A stretch of 64,000 bases of DNA from contig CAXXWB010000036.1 of assembly GCA_963677505.2 (NCBI GenBank), positions 1-64,000 on the forward strand. Reading direction: 5' to 3'. Under the pieces are notes generated by a model. That model saw nothing but the letters and a program-made list of their open reading frames with translations, did not search any database and was not told the DNA's origin. The DNA is from JBGSUZ01 sp963677505. Lineage in GTDB: Bacteria; Bacillota; Clostridia; Peptostreptococcales; Acidaminobacteraceae. Position numbers and translations under genes: made by a program. Shown piece by piece: positions 9,153 to 17,857 of this stretch. Within the stretch, counting starts at the first letter, position 1. The number at the start of each line of letters is the position of its first letter.

Positions 9153-9190
9153 CAAAAAAGCCGTTTACCTAGAAACAGGTAAATCGGCTT
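9153..9190 (-). terminator. Terminator after the second LCP gene
   Basis: Arms AGCCGATTTACCT / AGGTAAACGGCT (minus sense) with a 6-base loop and a TTTTTT tail on the minus strand. It lies 45 bases past the stop of the upstream LCP gene. Confidence 0.85.
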
Positions 9191-9234
9191 GTGGGTAACG
9201 GATCAGTGATAACCAGCTGCCGTCATTAAATCTA

Positions 9235-10263
9235 TCAGTTGGATGTACCGTTGCTATTCGTTTTCGTATTGTCTTCTGTACTAGGAGTAGCTTCGCCTGG
9301 CAATGCTTCTGTGACAGGAACTCTTTCATATATTTCTTTCATCAACTGATACGTCTTTTCAGCATCGTGGAAATAGTATGAAGCCTTTAGTTTCATGCCT
9401 GCTTCTCCAGGAATGGTATGTTTTTGAATGCTTTCGAAATCCATTCCAATCGCTTTTGTTCCAATATAAATCATATCACCAATATTCATATCCGTTTTAA
9501 GATAACTGAAAACGTCATTTACAACAAATGGCAATTTGAAACCTATGGCTTTTTTAGCAACCTTTACAACAAATTCCTGTTGACGCTTGATTCTTTCAAG
9601 GTCTCCCATGCTGTGTTTTCCATTGTTGTTTTTACGCCATCTTAGATATTCCCAAGTGTGCTGACCTTCTATGGTCTGCAGACCTGGTTGGAAATGAATG
9701 TGAAGCTCTGGTTTTGCTGTTGGGTCATCGTAATCCAACTCGTAAGGAATCTCAACTTCGATACCACCAACGGTATCTACCACCTTAGCAACTGCTTCAT
9801 AGTCGAGTTCAACATAGAACGAAATGGGAACGCCCAAAATTTTTGAAACTTCTTTTTTAAGACCTTCTACACCGCCAGCTTCACCTTTAAAGCCATAAAC
9901 TGCGTTGATCTTTCTCTGATCGGCTGCATTTTTGCCTTCTATATGGTTGTAAGTATCTCGAGGTATGGATATGATATCTGCCAACTTGTTTTTTGTATCG
10001 TAGCTAAAGACCATAAGAGTGTCACTTCTGCCTCCGTCTGTTCCTATGACAAGAACGTTGACACGGTCTCCACTATTAAATTTCTCTGCCAATGCGGAAC
10101 TGGGTTGATCGCCTTGCTCATTTCCTGTATTTGCAGTTTCTCCGACTCCGCCTGTATTGCCCATTCCCAATAGATTAAACTTGGTCATTGCGAAAACGCC
10201 GCCGCCAATCAATAAAGCAAAGCAAACAAATGAAATCAAAAACACTTTAAGATAGTATTTCAT
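9235..10263 (-). CDS. LytR-CpsA-Psr family wall polymer ligase (second copy)
   Basis: LCP paralogue of 342 residues with one N-terminal membrane helix (about 6-27), a Gly/Asn-rich linker and the LCP domain: VLVIGTDGGRSDTLMV, ISIPRDTYNHIEG, KINAVYGF, EYLRWRKN and DLERIKRQQ. A Thr/Ser/Asn-rich C-terminal tail of about 25 residues is missing from the neighbouring copy. AAGGAG lies before the ATG. The two copies share long conserved blocks, which suggests a local duplication and possibly different polymer targets. Confidence 0.93.
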   Translation of the reverse strand: MKYYLKVFLISFVCFALLIGGGVFAMTKFNLLGMGNTGGVGETANTGNEQGDQPSSALAEKFNSGDRVNVLVIGTDGGRSDTLMVFSYDTKNKLADIISIPRDTYNHIEGKNAADQRKINAVYGFKGEAGGVEGLKKEVSKILGVPISFYVELDYEAVAKVVDTVGGIEVEIPYELDYDDPTAKPELHIHFQPGLQTIEGQHTWEYLRWRKNNNGKHSMGDLERIKRQQEFVVKVAKKAIGFKLPFVVNDVFSYLKTDMNIGDMIYIGTKAIGMDFESIQKHTIPGEAGMKLKASYYFHDAEKTYQLMKEIYERVPVTEALPGEATPSTEDNTKTNSNGTSN

Positions 10264-10290
10264 GCCTATCTCCTTCCCGATGAATATAAA

Positions 10291-10319
10291 ACAATAATAA
10301 TATTATCACAAAACTGCAA
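10291..10319 (-). promoter_or_regulatory. Probable promoter of the second LCP gene
   Basis: The minus strand reads TTGCAG, 17 bases, TATTGT, ending about 28 bases before the ATG. Spacing is ideal and both hexamers match sigma-A moderately. Confidence 0.45.
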
Positions 10320-10451
10320 GGTGGCAATTACAAAATCATTACATTAAGATTATTTTTTTACGATTAAGAATTCGACCTTATCACAGTTCTACAGCTTTTT
10401 CCACAAGAATGAGCAAATCTCCCATCCCTTTTCCAAAAAGATTGTTTGTGG

Positions 10452-10457
10452 TATAAT
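10452..10457 (+). promoter_or_regulatory. Probable -10 element for proBA
   Basis: A perfect TATAAT about 70 bases before proB. The -35 position holds only TTTTCC. No T-box or other leader structure is visible before proB. Confidence 0.35.
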
Positions 10458-10526
10458 CTTTTTTAAAAATTATTAACTTTTCTTAATATTTTATTTTCCC
10501 TTATACATTCATTTAAGAGGTCCTAT

Positions 10527-11363
10527 ATGAATAGATCTGAAGCACTTACAAAAATAAAAAGAATTGTCGTCAAAGTAGGGACTTCCTCTTTGACCTATCC
10601 AAATGGCGCTATGCATTTTAGCCAAATGGAGCGCTTAGTCAGGGAATTATCTGAGCTGAGCAATCAAGGCTATGAAGTGGTTTTAGTCACATCTGGAGCA
10701 ATTGGCGCTGGGGTGGGTCTTTTGAACTTGCCTCAAAAGCCAACCAACGTTCCTGACAAACAAGCAGTAGCCGCCATCGGTCAACTTCACTTGATGCATC
10801 TTTACCAAAAATTCTTCTCTGAATATGGTAAACGGGTAGGACAAATCCTTTTGTCCAAAGATGATATACTCAATAAAAAGCGAAGCCATAATGCTAAAAA
10901 TACATTTGAAAGCCTTCTTCACTTTGGAGCGATTCCCATCGTTAATGAAAACGATGCCGTCGTTGTCGATGAAATAAAAGTAGGCGACAACGACACCTTA
11001 TCCGCTTATGTCAGCCGATTAATCGAAGCCGATCTTCTCGTATTGCTCTCGGATATAGATGGTCTTTATACTGCCAACCCGAAAACCGACCCTGACGCCG
11101 TAAAACTCGACCTTGTAGAATGCCTTACCCCCGAGATTATTGCTCTGGCTGATGGTAGCGGTTCTTCCCTTGGCACTGGCGGTATGGCCACTAAACTCAG
11201 CGCCGCTAAAATTGTCAACGACGCAGGTATTAACATGGTCATCGCCAATAGCTTTGAGCCTCAGATTTTAATTCGCCTATTCAGTGGTGAAGATTTAGGC
11301 ACTTGGTTTAAAGGTCAGAACCTTTTTCAAGATTATACGCATATAGAAAGTGGTGAAATATAA
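10527..11363 (+). CDS. proB: Glutamate 5-kinase, short form
   Basis: Phosphorylates glutamate in the first step of proline synthesis. The amino acid kinase fold is complete: VVKVGTSSL, VTSGAIGAG, NENDAVV, DNDTLSA, LLSDIDGLY and GTGGMATKLSAA. At 278 residues it lacks the C-terminal PUA domain that brings many ProB proteins to about 365 residues. The stop overlaps the proA start as TAATG, so the short end looks genuine and the two genes are translationally coupled. Confidence 0.95.
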   Translation: MNRSEALTKIKRIVVKVGTSSLTYPNGAMHFSQMERLVRELSELSNQGYEVVLVTSGAIGAGVGLLNLPQKPTNVPDKQAVAAIGQLHLMHLYQKFFSEYGKRVGQILLSKDDILNKKRSHNAKNTFESLLHFGAIPIVNENDAVVVDEIKVGDNDTLSAYVSRLIEADLLVLLSDIDGLYTANPKTDPDAVKLDLVECLTPEIIALADGSGSSLGTGGMATKLSAAKIVNDAGINMVIANSFEPQILIRLFSGEDLGTWFKGQNLFQDYTHIESGEI

Positions 11364-12667
11364 TGAATACACACGATTCCGTTATGAATCAAGAGGCTCT
11401 TCAATACGCTCAACAAGGAAAAAAAGCTTCTTATGATGTAGCTGCACTTAAATCCCATGAAAAAAATCAAATTTTAGAAGCTCTGGCTCAGGCTTTATTA
11501 GCAGAATCCGATTGCATACTCTCTGCCAACGCAAAAGACCTCCTCTACGGGAGTGAGATAGGTCTTAGCAGCGCGCTTTTGGAGAGATTGACCCTTACCC
11601 TCCCAAAGATTGAAGCCATGGCACAAGGAATTACAGACGTTATCCATCTCCCTGATCCTATCGGAGAGCTTATTGACCAATTTATATCTCCTGACGGCTT
11701 AGAAATCAACAAAATCCGAGTGCCATTAGGGCTTTTAATGATGATTTATGAGTCTCGCCCTAATGTTACCGCAGATGCTGCTGCCCTAGCCTTAAAGTCT
11801 GGAAATAGTATTATTCTAAAGGGTGGTAAAGAAGCAATTCACACCAACAGTGCCATCGCAGATATTCTAATTGCCGCAGGCAAAAAAGCTGGTCTGCCAG
11901 ACAACGCCATCCAATTGATCAGAACCAGTGACCGTGGCGTGACAAACGCCTTAATGATTGACACAGAACACGTAGACGCCATTATCCCAAGAGGTGGTCC
12001 TGCTTTAAAAAAAGCCATTATGAGCATTGCAAAAGTCCCTGTTCTCATGACAGGTTCAGGGGTATGTCACTTATACGTGGCTTCAAGCGCCCTTCCAGAA
12101 ATGGCAACCGCTATTGCTATCAATGCAAAAACTCAGCGTCCTGGGGTCTGTAACGCAATTGAAACCCTGCTGATTCATAAAGACTTCCTCGGAACTTCAG
12201 AGCTTCTCATGGCATTAATTGATAAAGGCGTTCATCTTAGAACCTGTCCTATTGCCTCAGAACTACTACAGAAACAGATCCCTCAGGGACCCGTTCAAAG
12301 ACCAGAAGCAGGGTATTCTCCTGCAGATGAAGGGGACTATGCAGAGGAGTATTTGGATTTGACTTTAACTGTAAAAATTGTAAATGACACCAACGAAGCC
12401 ATTTCCCATATCTCTGATTATAGTACAGGCCATTCAGAGTCTATTATCAGTGCAGATTTGACAGAAGCTGAACAGTTCATGAATAAAGTTCCTGCCGCTT
12501 GTGTCTATCACAATGCCAGTACCCGTTTTACCGACGGTGGCTGTTTCGGCTTTGGCTGCGAAATTGGCATTGCCACTCAAAAGCTTCACGCCCGCGGCCC
12601 CATGGGACTGAGAGAACTTACCAGTTATCAATACCAGATTCACGGAACGGGACAAATTCGAAAATAG
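11363..12667 (+). CDS. proA: Gamma-glutamyl phosphate reductase
   Basis: Reduces gamma-glutamyl phosphate to glutamate semialdehyde, the second step of proline synthesis. The 434 residues have the aldehyde dehydrogenase fold with PLGLLMMIYESRPNVT, LKGGKEAI.TN, IPRGG, and the cysteine-containing RPGVCNAIETLLI. The start shares one base with the proB stop. The C-terminal FTDGGCFGFGCEIGIATQK block is typical of ProA. A terminator follows. Confidence 0.97.
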   Translation: MNTHDSVMNQEALQYAQQGKKASYDVAALKSHEKNQILEALAQALLAESDCILSANAKDLLYGSEIGLSSALLERLTLTLPKIEAMAQGITDVIHLPDPIGELIDQFISPDGLEINKIRVPLGLLMMIYESRPNVTADAAALALKSGNSIILKGGKEAIHTNSAIADILIAAGKKAGLPDNAIQLIRTSDRGVTNALMIDTEHVDAIIPRGGPALKKAIMSIAKVPVLMTGSGVCHLYVASSALPEMATAIAINAKTQRPGVCNAIETLLIHKDFLGTSELLMALIDKGVHLRTCPIASELLQKQIPQGPVQRPEAGYSPADEGDYAEEYLDLTLTVKIVNDTNEAISHISDYSTGHSESIISADLTEAEQFMNKVPAACVYHNASTRFTDGGCFGFGCEIGIATQKLHARGPMGLRELTSYQYQIHGTGQIRK

Positions 12668-12674
12668 TCTAAAA

Positions 12675-12726
12675 CAAAAAAAAGATTGCTCTAAGGATTT
12701 TTCCTTGAAGCAATCTTTTAATTTTT
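12675..12726. terminator. Bidirectional terminator between proA and hbd
   Basis: AAAGATTGCT / AGCAATCTTT stem with an inner CTAAGGA/TCCTTGA extension. It is flanked by an A run on the left and a T run on the right, so it works for the convergent proBA and crt-hbd transcripts. Confidence 0.85.
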
Positions 12727-12747
12727 AGACTATTTTCTATAGTCGTA

Positions 12748-13596
12748 TTATTTGTTGTAGTCGTAGAAACCTTTGCCTGTTTTCTTGCCTAACAGGTTGC
12801 CTCTTACCATTTTTTTGAGTAATGGATGTGGTCTATATTTGCTGTCACCGAATTCCTTGTAAAGAACCTCCATAATAGCCAAATTAACATCATTCCCAAT
12901 CATATCTGCTAGTGCTAAAGGACCGATTGGGTGGTTTGCACCAAGCATCATAGCTTTATCAATATCTTCAGCAGTTGCAACGCCTTCTGCATAAATAGCA
13001 ACCGCTTCATTGATCATTGGAATTAAGATTCTATTTACTACGAAACCAGGGGCTTCTTCAACTTTAACAGGCTCTTTACCAACTCTTACTGCCATGGTAT
13101 GAATAGCGTCATAAGTGGCATCTGTAGTAGCAATCCCTCTAATGATTTCAACCAATTTCATAACGGGCACTGGATTGAAGAAATGCATGCCGATAACTCG
13201 GTCTGGTCTGCTTGTCGCCGCAGCCATTTCCGTAATGCTAAGCGAAGAAGTATTAGTTGCCAAAATCGCATCTGGCTTCATGACTGCATCAAGACCTGCA
13301 AATATTTTTTTCTTAAGTTCCATGTTTTCTGTAGCTGCTTCAATGACCAAATCCGCATCTTTAAGAGGCTCATCGTCTTGAGAAGGAATAATTCTAGCAA
13401 GACTTGCCTTCATGTCCTCTTCTGTCATTTTCCCTTTTTCTACAGACTTGGCAAAGTTCTTCTCTATGTACTTCATTCCCTTGTCTAGGGCTTCTTTTTG
13501 AATGTCTTTCATTACCACTGTATAGCCGCTTTGAGCAAGGATTTGAACAATCCCAGAACCCATGGTACCTGATCCGATAACTGCAATTTTATTCAT
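12748..13596 (-). CDS. hbd: 3-hydroxybutyryl-CoA dehydrogenase
   Basis: NAD(P)H-dependent reduction of acetoacetyl-CoA to 3-hydroxybutyryl-CoA in butyrate-type fermentation, or the reverse. The 282 residues match the clostridial enzyme length. The Rossmann motif IGSGTMGSGI is at residues 6-15. The substrate segment has MHFFNPVPVMKLVEI with the catalytic His, then APGFVVNRILIP and the C-terminal GNLLGKKTGKGFYDY. GGAGG lies before the ATG. It follows crt by 12 bases on the same strand. Thiolase, butyryl-CoA dehydrogenase and Etf genes are not in the window. Confidence 0.95.
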   Translation of the reverse strand: MNKIAVIGSGTMGSGIVQILAQSGYTVVMKDIQKEALDKGMKYIEKNFAKSVEKGKMTEEDMKASLARIIPSQDDEPLKDADLVIEAATENMELKKKIFAGLDAVMKPDAILATNTSSLSITEMAAATSRPDRVIGMHFFNPVPVMKLVEIIRGIATTDATYDAIHTMAVRVGKEPVKVEEAPGFVVNRILIPMINEAVAIYAEGVATAEDIDKAMMLGANHPIGPLALADMIGNDVNLAIMEVLYKEFGDSKYRPHPLLKKMVRGNLLGKKTGKGFYDYNK

Positions 13597-13608
13597 GCGA
13601 ATAGCCTC

Positions 13609-14385
13609 CTATCGATTTTGGAATGTATATTTTTCTTTGTTTAAAAAGGCCGTCATACCACCTTTTTGATCTTCCGTTGCAAAGCCAAGGGCAAAATAAC
13701 TTTCTTCAACAGCACTGCCAGTCACAGCGTCCATATTTAAACCTGTGTCGATGGCCGCTTTCGCGTATCTAACTGCCAATTGTGCGTTACCTGCAATTTT
13801 ATGTGCCATTTTCATGACTTCTTCCATAAAAGCTTCTTCCTCATATACATGATTAACTAAACCAATTCGAAGCGCTTCGTCTGCGTCAATGTTAGCCCCG
13901 GTGTAAATAAGTTCTTTTGCTTTTGCCACCCCAACAACTTTCGGAAGTCTTTGAGTCCCTGCAAAACCAGGTGTAATACCGAGGGCAACTTCCGGCTGAC
14001 CAAATTTAGCTTTTTTTGATGCCAAGCGTAAGTCACAGGCTAAAGAAAGTTCACAACCGCCACCAAGGGCAAAACCATTGATGGCTGCAATAACAGGTTT
14101 AACACATCTTTCAACTTGAGTGAATACCCCTTGACCAAGCCTTGCAAAAGCTCTAGCACCTTCTGCGTTTAGGTTGACCATTTCACTAATGTCTGCACCT
14201 GCTACAAAGGCTTTACCTTCCCCTGTAAGAACAATAACAGAAACCGATTCGTCTTTTTCAAGTTCGGCAAAGATTGTTCCTAAATCGACTAATGTTTCTG
14301 AATTGAGCGCATTAAGCGCTTTAGGACGATTCATTTTGACAATCGCCACTGAGTTTTCTCTCATTACAAGAATATTAGGTTCCAT
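13609..14385 (-). CDS. crt: Enoyl-CoA hydratase/crotonase
   Basis: Interconverts 3-hydroxybutyryl-CoA and crotonyl-CoA. The 258-residue crotonase shows the CoA-binding NRPKALNALN, the oxyanion-hole AGADISEM and GFALGGGCELSLACDLRLAS, with catalytic Glu in GQPEVALGITPGFAGTQ. I use the ATG at 14383-14385, with GGAGGTG 8 bases upstream, giving a normal length; the frame stays open 20 codons earlier without a useful start. Next to hbd this is a classic partial butyrate module. Confidence 0.93.
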   Translation of the reverse strand: MEPNILVMRENSVAIVKMNRPKALNALNSETLVDLGTIFAELEKDESVSVIVLTGEGKAFVAGADISEMVNLNAEGARAFARLGQGVFTQVERCVKPVIAAINGFALGGGCELSLACDLRLASKKAKFGQPEVALGITPGFAGTQRLPKVVGVAKAKELIYTGANIDADEALRIGLVNHVYEEEAFMEEVMKMAHKIAGNAQLAVRYAKAAIDTGLNMDAVTGSAVEESYFALGFATEDQKGGMTAFLNKEKYTFQNR

Positions 14386-14459
14386 AATGATTACACCTCC
14401 ATAGATGTCTTGAACACAGTCAAGGACGTCCCAACTCGCCTTCACCGCATAATGATTTT

Positions 14460-14807
14460 TTAGTGCATACTCGCTTCCAAAACAAATCCAATCAGAATGA
14501 GCGTAAAAGCTACAAGGGCTGGAACAACGCCATGATCTTCCATTCCTTCAACTTCATCTGCTTTTCCTTGTTTTCTAAGTTGTCTGCCTTTTACCAAATA
14601 GTCATAGCGCATTTGTGGCGTTCCGATGAACATCAACGATGCGTAAACCATGGCAATCGCAGCAAATATAAAGCACAGAACATATATACCTTGGATAATC
14701 GGCCATTTGGCGATTACAGCAACAACTGCGCCAAGGAGAACGCTTACACCCAAAGCAATTCCCATCCATTTTGTCCATAACATAATAAATTGCCCTAATC
14801 GTTTCAA
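14460..14807 (-). CDS. Small membrane protein of unknown function
   Basis: 115 residues with three predicted membrane helices: about 15-33, 37-62 and 93-112. Between the last two lies a charged cytoplasmic-type loop (MRYDYLVKGRQLRKQGKADEVEGMEDHG). I do not recognise the family. The start is TTG, with an excellent GGAGG 7 bases upstream. It is the first gene of a likely three-gene unit with crt and hbd, 74 bases ahead of crt. A role linked to fermentation is only a context guess. Confidence 0.7.
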   Translation of the reverse strand: MKRLGQFIMLWTKWMGIALGVSVLLGAVVAVIAKWPIIQGIYVLCFIFAAIAMVYASLMFIGTPQMRYDYLVKGRQLRKQGKADEVEGMEDHGVVPALVAFTLILIGFVLEASMH

Positions 14808-14840
14808 TTGGATCCCTCCTGAATCAATTTCCTCGGTATC

Positions 14841-14849
14841 ATTATAGCA
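14841..14849 (-). promoter_or_regulatory. Extended -10 promoter for the membrane protein-crt-hbd unit
   Basis: The minus strand has TGCTATAAT, a TGn extended -10, about 34 bases before the TTG start. The -35 position is weak (AAACTT). Confidence 0.5.
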
Positions 14850-15019
14850 CCCTTTTATGAAGAAAGTTTATTAAAAAATTTGAACCTTTCAAAATAAATT
14901 GCGTTGTCAGAACATTTTCTGTTATGATATTTTTAAGATAAGTTTAAATATTCTTATATTTCTAAAATCCTGTTTCATTGGATTCATTAGAGTCAATTTC
15001 TTAAAGGAGGATTCAAACC

Positions 15020-16258
15020 ATGACGATTCATTCTATGGTCGCTGCTCACTCAAAACGACCTATTGTTCCAGACATCATCTTCGGTACCAGCAAAGAGGCT
15101 CAAGACGCTGAGAAAAAATTTGGAAAAAGCGCTGTAATCAATGCAACCATTGGTGCTCTTATGGATGATGAGGGCGATCCTGTATTTTTCAATTCCGTTA
15201 TGCAGCACATAAGAGAAATGTCTGACGCAAAATTGGCTGAATACGCTCCGATTGCAGGAATTCCCGACTATCTAACCAACGTCCAAAAAGCTTGCTTTAA
15301 AGATTTCACACCAAAAGGCTTTATTGAAGCGGTGGCAACACCTGGTGGAACTGGTGCTATCAAACATGCCGTTTGGAATTATACCGACATGGGCGACGAA
15401 ATTCTCACAGCCAATTGGTACTGGGCACCTTACAAAACCATTGCTGAAGAACACGGCAGAAAAATTAGAACCTTTAACTACTTTGACTTTGAAACCAACA
15501 GCATGGATATGAATTCTTTTAAAGTTGAAGTCGAAAATTTACTTAAAACTCAAGATCGCATTTTGATTATTTTAAATACACCAGCCCACAACCCAACTGG
15601 CTACAGTGTTTCTGACAAAGAATGGGAAGAAATCAACAGTTTTATCCGCGCCAAAGCACTTGAGACAGGCAAAAAAATCGTTCTCTTTGTAGACGTAGCT
15701 TATATTGATTTTGCTGGCACTGCAGAAGATACAAGAAGATTCTTTAGAAACTTTGACAACTTACCAGACAATTTCCTTGTCCTTGTAGGTTTTAGTATGT
15801 CTAAAGGTTACACCCTCTACGGCATGCGCTGTGGGGCTATTATCTGTGTTGCGGCAAACCAAGAAATTGCCACAGAATTCAAAGACGTTTGCTCCTTCTC
15901 TAACCGTGGAGCATGGTCAAATGGCACAATAGCGGCAATGTATGCCCTTGCAGATGCTTATAAAGACCCTGAATACTACAATGCCATTGAAACCGAAAGA
16001 GAAGAATTCAGATTGCTTCTCGACCGCCGAAACAACGCTTTTATCGAAGCATCAAAAGCATGTGGTTTGACAACTGTACCCTTTACAGCGGGCTTCTTCG
16101 TTTCAATCCCTTGCAATGACCCAATGGCTATTGCTGCAAAGTTAAAAGAGGACAACCTCTTTGTGATTCCGTTACAAAAAGGACTCCGTTTTGCTCCTTG
16201 TGCTGTTTCTGAAGAGAAATGCAGAAGAGCACCAGCAATGATTAAAAAATATTTATAA
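15020..16258 (+). CDS. PLP-dependent class I/II aminotransferase, aromatic or aspartate type
   Basis: 412-residue fold-type I aminotransferase. Visible features: GGTGAIKHAVW in the cofactor phosphate region, the NPTG-type motif NTPAHNPTGYSV, DVAYIDFAG (pyridine-N aspartate and tyrosine), and SMSKGYTLYGMRCG holding the Schiff-base lysine and the arginine. GGAGG is 7 bases before the ATG. The real substrate cannot be fixed from sequence. The Trp-specifying T-box and transporter directly downstream make an aromatic amino acid plausible, but the two are separately transcribed. Confidence 0.88.
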   Translation: MTIHSMVAAHSKRPIVPDIIFGTSKEAQDAEKKFGKSAVINATIGALMDDEGDPVFFNSVMQHIREMSDAKLAEYAPIAGIPDYLTNVQKACFKDFTPKGFIEAVATPGGTGAIKHAVWNYTDMGDEILTANWYWAPYKTIAEEHGRKIRTFNYFDFETNSMDMNSFKVEVENLLKTQDRILIILNTPAHNPTGYSVSDKEWEEINSFIRAKALETGKKIVLFVDVAYIDFAGTAEDTRRFFRNFDNLPDNFLVLVGFSMSKGYTLYGMRCGAIICVAANQEIATEFKDVCSFSNRGAWSNGTIAAMYALADAYKDPEYYNAIETEREEFRLLLDRRNNAFIEASKACGLTTVPFTAGFFVSIPCNDPMAIAAKLKEDNLFVIPLQKGLRFAPCAVSEEKCRRAPAMIKKYL

Positions 16259-16273
16259 TTTTCAAAATATGAC

Positions 16274-16302
16274 TTGACCAAACTGTCAGTCTGTGATTAA
16301 AT
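16274..16302 (+). promoter_or_regulatory. Probable promoter of the Trp T-box leader
   Basis: TTGACC (16274-16279), 17-base spacer, TTAAAT (16297-16302). It is well placed to start a leader RNA near 16310. Confidence 0.5.
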
Positions 16303-16319
16303 GATAAAAATTAGTTCAC

Positions 16320-16663
16320 TCAGCCGATGACAAATCGACTCAGTATAATTTCATAACAAAGCGTAGATTGAGAGTAGTAAAATACAGAAGACCCTAATAG
16401 AGAGTTGAGCATAGGTGGAAGCTTGACAGGAACTCCGTATTCGAATGGACTCATGAGTGGAAGCTGAAATTTTAGTAGGCGACACGGGTTTCTCCCGTTA
16501 CAGAGATAGAATATCGGCAATAAGGTTTAAAAATGCGCACAGCGTATTAAAACGACCGTCATCGCCTGTATTTGAAAAAGATAGCAGCAACCGCTGCTAA
16601 TCAGAGGTGGTACCGCGAATCATTCGCCCTCTATTTGCTAAACGCAGATAGAGGGCTTTTTTA
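16320..16663 (+). ncRNA. T-box leader with tryptophan specifier
   Basis: A complete T-box riboregulator. The stem I landmarks are AGTAGTA, AGAGAG and GGTGGAAGC. A specifier-loop region reads GAA-TGG-A with TGG (Trp) at 16446-16448. The stem III-type CACGGGT/CCCGTTACAGAG follows, then the conserved T-box AGAGGTGGTACCGCG at 16603-16617. The terminator stem is GCCCTCTATTTGC / GCAGATAGAGGGC with TTTTTT (16626-16662). Uncharged tRNA-Trp should block the terminator and switch on the transporter genes downstream. The specifier assignment rests on motif alignment by eye and agrees with the transporter type. Confidence 0.92.
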
Positions 16664-16780
16664 TTTGGCAAAATGAAGTTCTCGCCAAATAATCGGGTTC
16701 CCGTTCACCTAACTCATTCCTCACTCTCTCGCTTTGGACTTGCATGTTACACTCACCCAAATCCAAAGGAGGCACTCCCT

Positions 16781-17785
16781 ATGAAAAACACTTTCTCAGC
16801 AAAATCCCTAGTCAAAGGCACATTGATTCTTTCTATGATCAGCACTAGTCTATTGGCTTTTGGCTGTACCAGCACAAAGCCTGAAGCAACCAGTTCAGAA
16901 CCTGCCGCAGCAAGTTCTGAAATCGTAGAAATTGGCATTACTCAAATCGTAGAACACCCTTCTCTCGATTTAATTAGAAATGGTATAGAAGCAGCCCTTA
17001 AAGATCAAGGTTTTGATTCATCCTCTAATTTAAAAATCGATTATCAAAACGCTCAAGGCAGCATGGAAAACACTCAACTTATTGCTCAAAAATTCAACGA
17101 TAAGAAGAAAAAATTAGTCATTGCCATTACTACCCCTTCTGCCCAAGCCGCTTTCCAAGCCGTTAAAGAAGTTCCAGTAATCTTCTCAGCCGTGACAGAC
17201 CCTAAAGGGGCTGGTCTTGAAGCAAAAGGCATTACAGGTGTCAGCGATATGACCCCAATTAAAAAACAACTGGAACTTTTGAAGAAACTCCTTCCAGAAG
17301 CTAAAACCGTAGGTATGGTCTACAACACGGGCGAACAAAATTCTGTGGTTCAAGTGGAAATGGCAAAGACCATTGGAAAAGAACTTGGTCTTGAAATTAT
17401 CAGCACAGGGGTTTCAAACACCAACGACATGCCACAAGCCATCGATCAAGTTCTCTCTAACTCCGACGTTTTCTATGCACACGTTGACAATAGTCTTGCT
17501 ACAGCCTTTTCCCTTCTTGCCCAAAAAGCAGATGCGGCCAATATCCCTATTATCGGCGCCGTTGAAAACTACGTAACGAGCGGTGCACTTGCCACAGATG
17601 GCATTGACAACTATGACATTGGCTATCAAACAGGTCTTATGGCAGCAAAAATACTCAAAGGTGAAAGCATCGACAGCTTACCGATTGAAACCGTTGCCAA
17701 TACAAAACTCATCATTTCTAAAAAAGCTGCCACTCGTTTTAAAATCACGGTTCCAGAAGCTTTAAAAGAAAACCTAGTCGATTAA
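16781..17785 (+). CDS. trpX: ABC transporter substrate-binding lipoprotein, predicted tryptophan transporter
   Basis: 334-residue extracytoplasmic binding protein of the ABC_sub_bind (TrpX-like) family. A signal peptide ends at LLAFGC, a weak lipobox. After it come a Ser/Ala/Glu linker and a two-lobed binding fold with IGITQIVEHPSLD, AITTPSAQAAF, VIFSAVTDP and MVYNTGEQNS. I chose the ATG at 16781, preceded by GGAGG; the frame is open 36 codons further upstream into the leader. It lies first behind the Trp T-box with permease and ATPase genes following, so tryptophan is the best substrate prediction. Confidence 0.9.
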   Translation: MKNTFSAKSLVKGTLILSMISTSLLAFGCTSTKPEATSSEPAAASSEIVEIGITQIVEHPSLDLIRNGIEAALKDQGFDSSSNLKIDYQNAQGSMENTQLIAQKFNDKKKKLVIAITTPSAQAAFQAVKEVPVIFSAVTDPKGAGLEAKGITGVSDMTPIKKQLELLKKLLPEAKTVGMVYNTGEQNSVVQVEMAKTIGKELGLEIISTGVSNTNDMPQAIDQVLSNSDVFYAHVDNSLATAFSLLAQKADAANIPIIGAVENYVTSGALATDGIDNYDIGYQTGLMAAKILKGESIDSLPIETVANTKLIISKKAATRFKITVPEALKENLVD

Positions 17786-17857
17786 CCAACAAGTCAGTAA
17801 ACTCACATACCTGACGACAGATCCCCTCATCCTTAGAAGAGAAAGAAGGTCCCCCAT

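Noticed and set aside
10264..10526. A proline T-box before proBA
   Set aside because: No conserved T-box sequence or terminator stem is present in the gap, only a -10 element.
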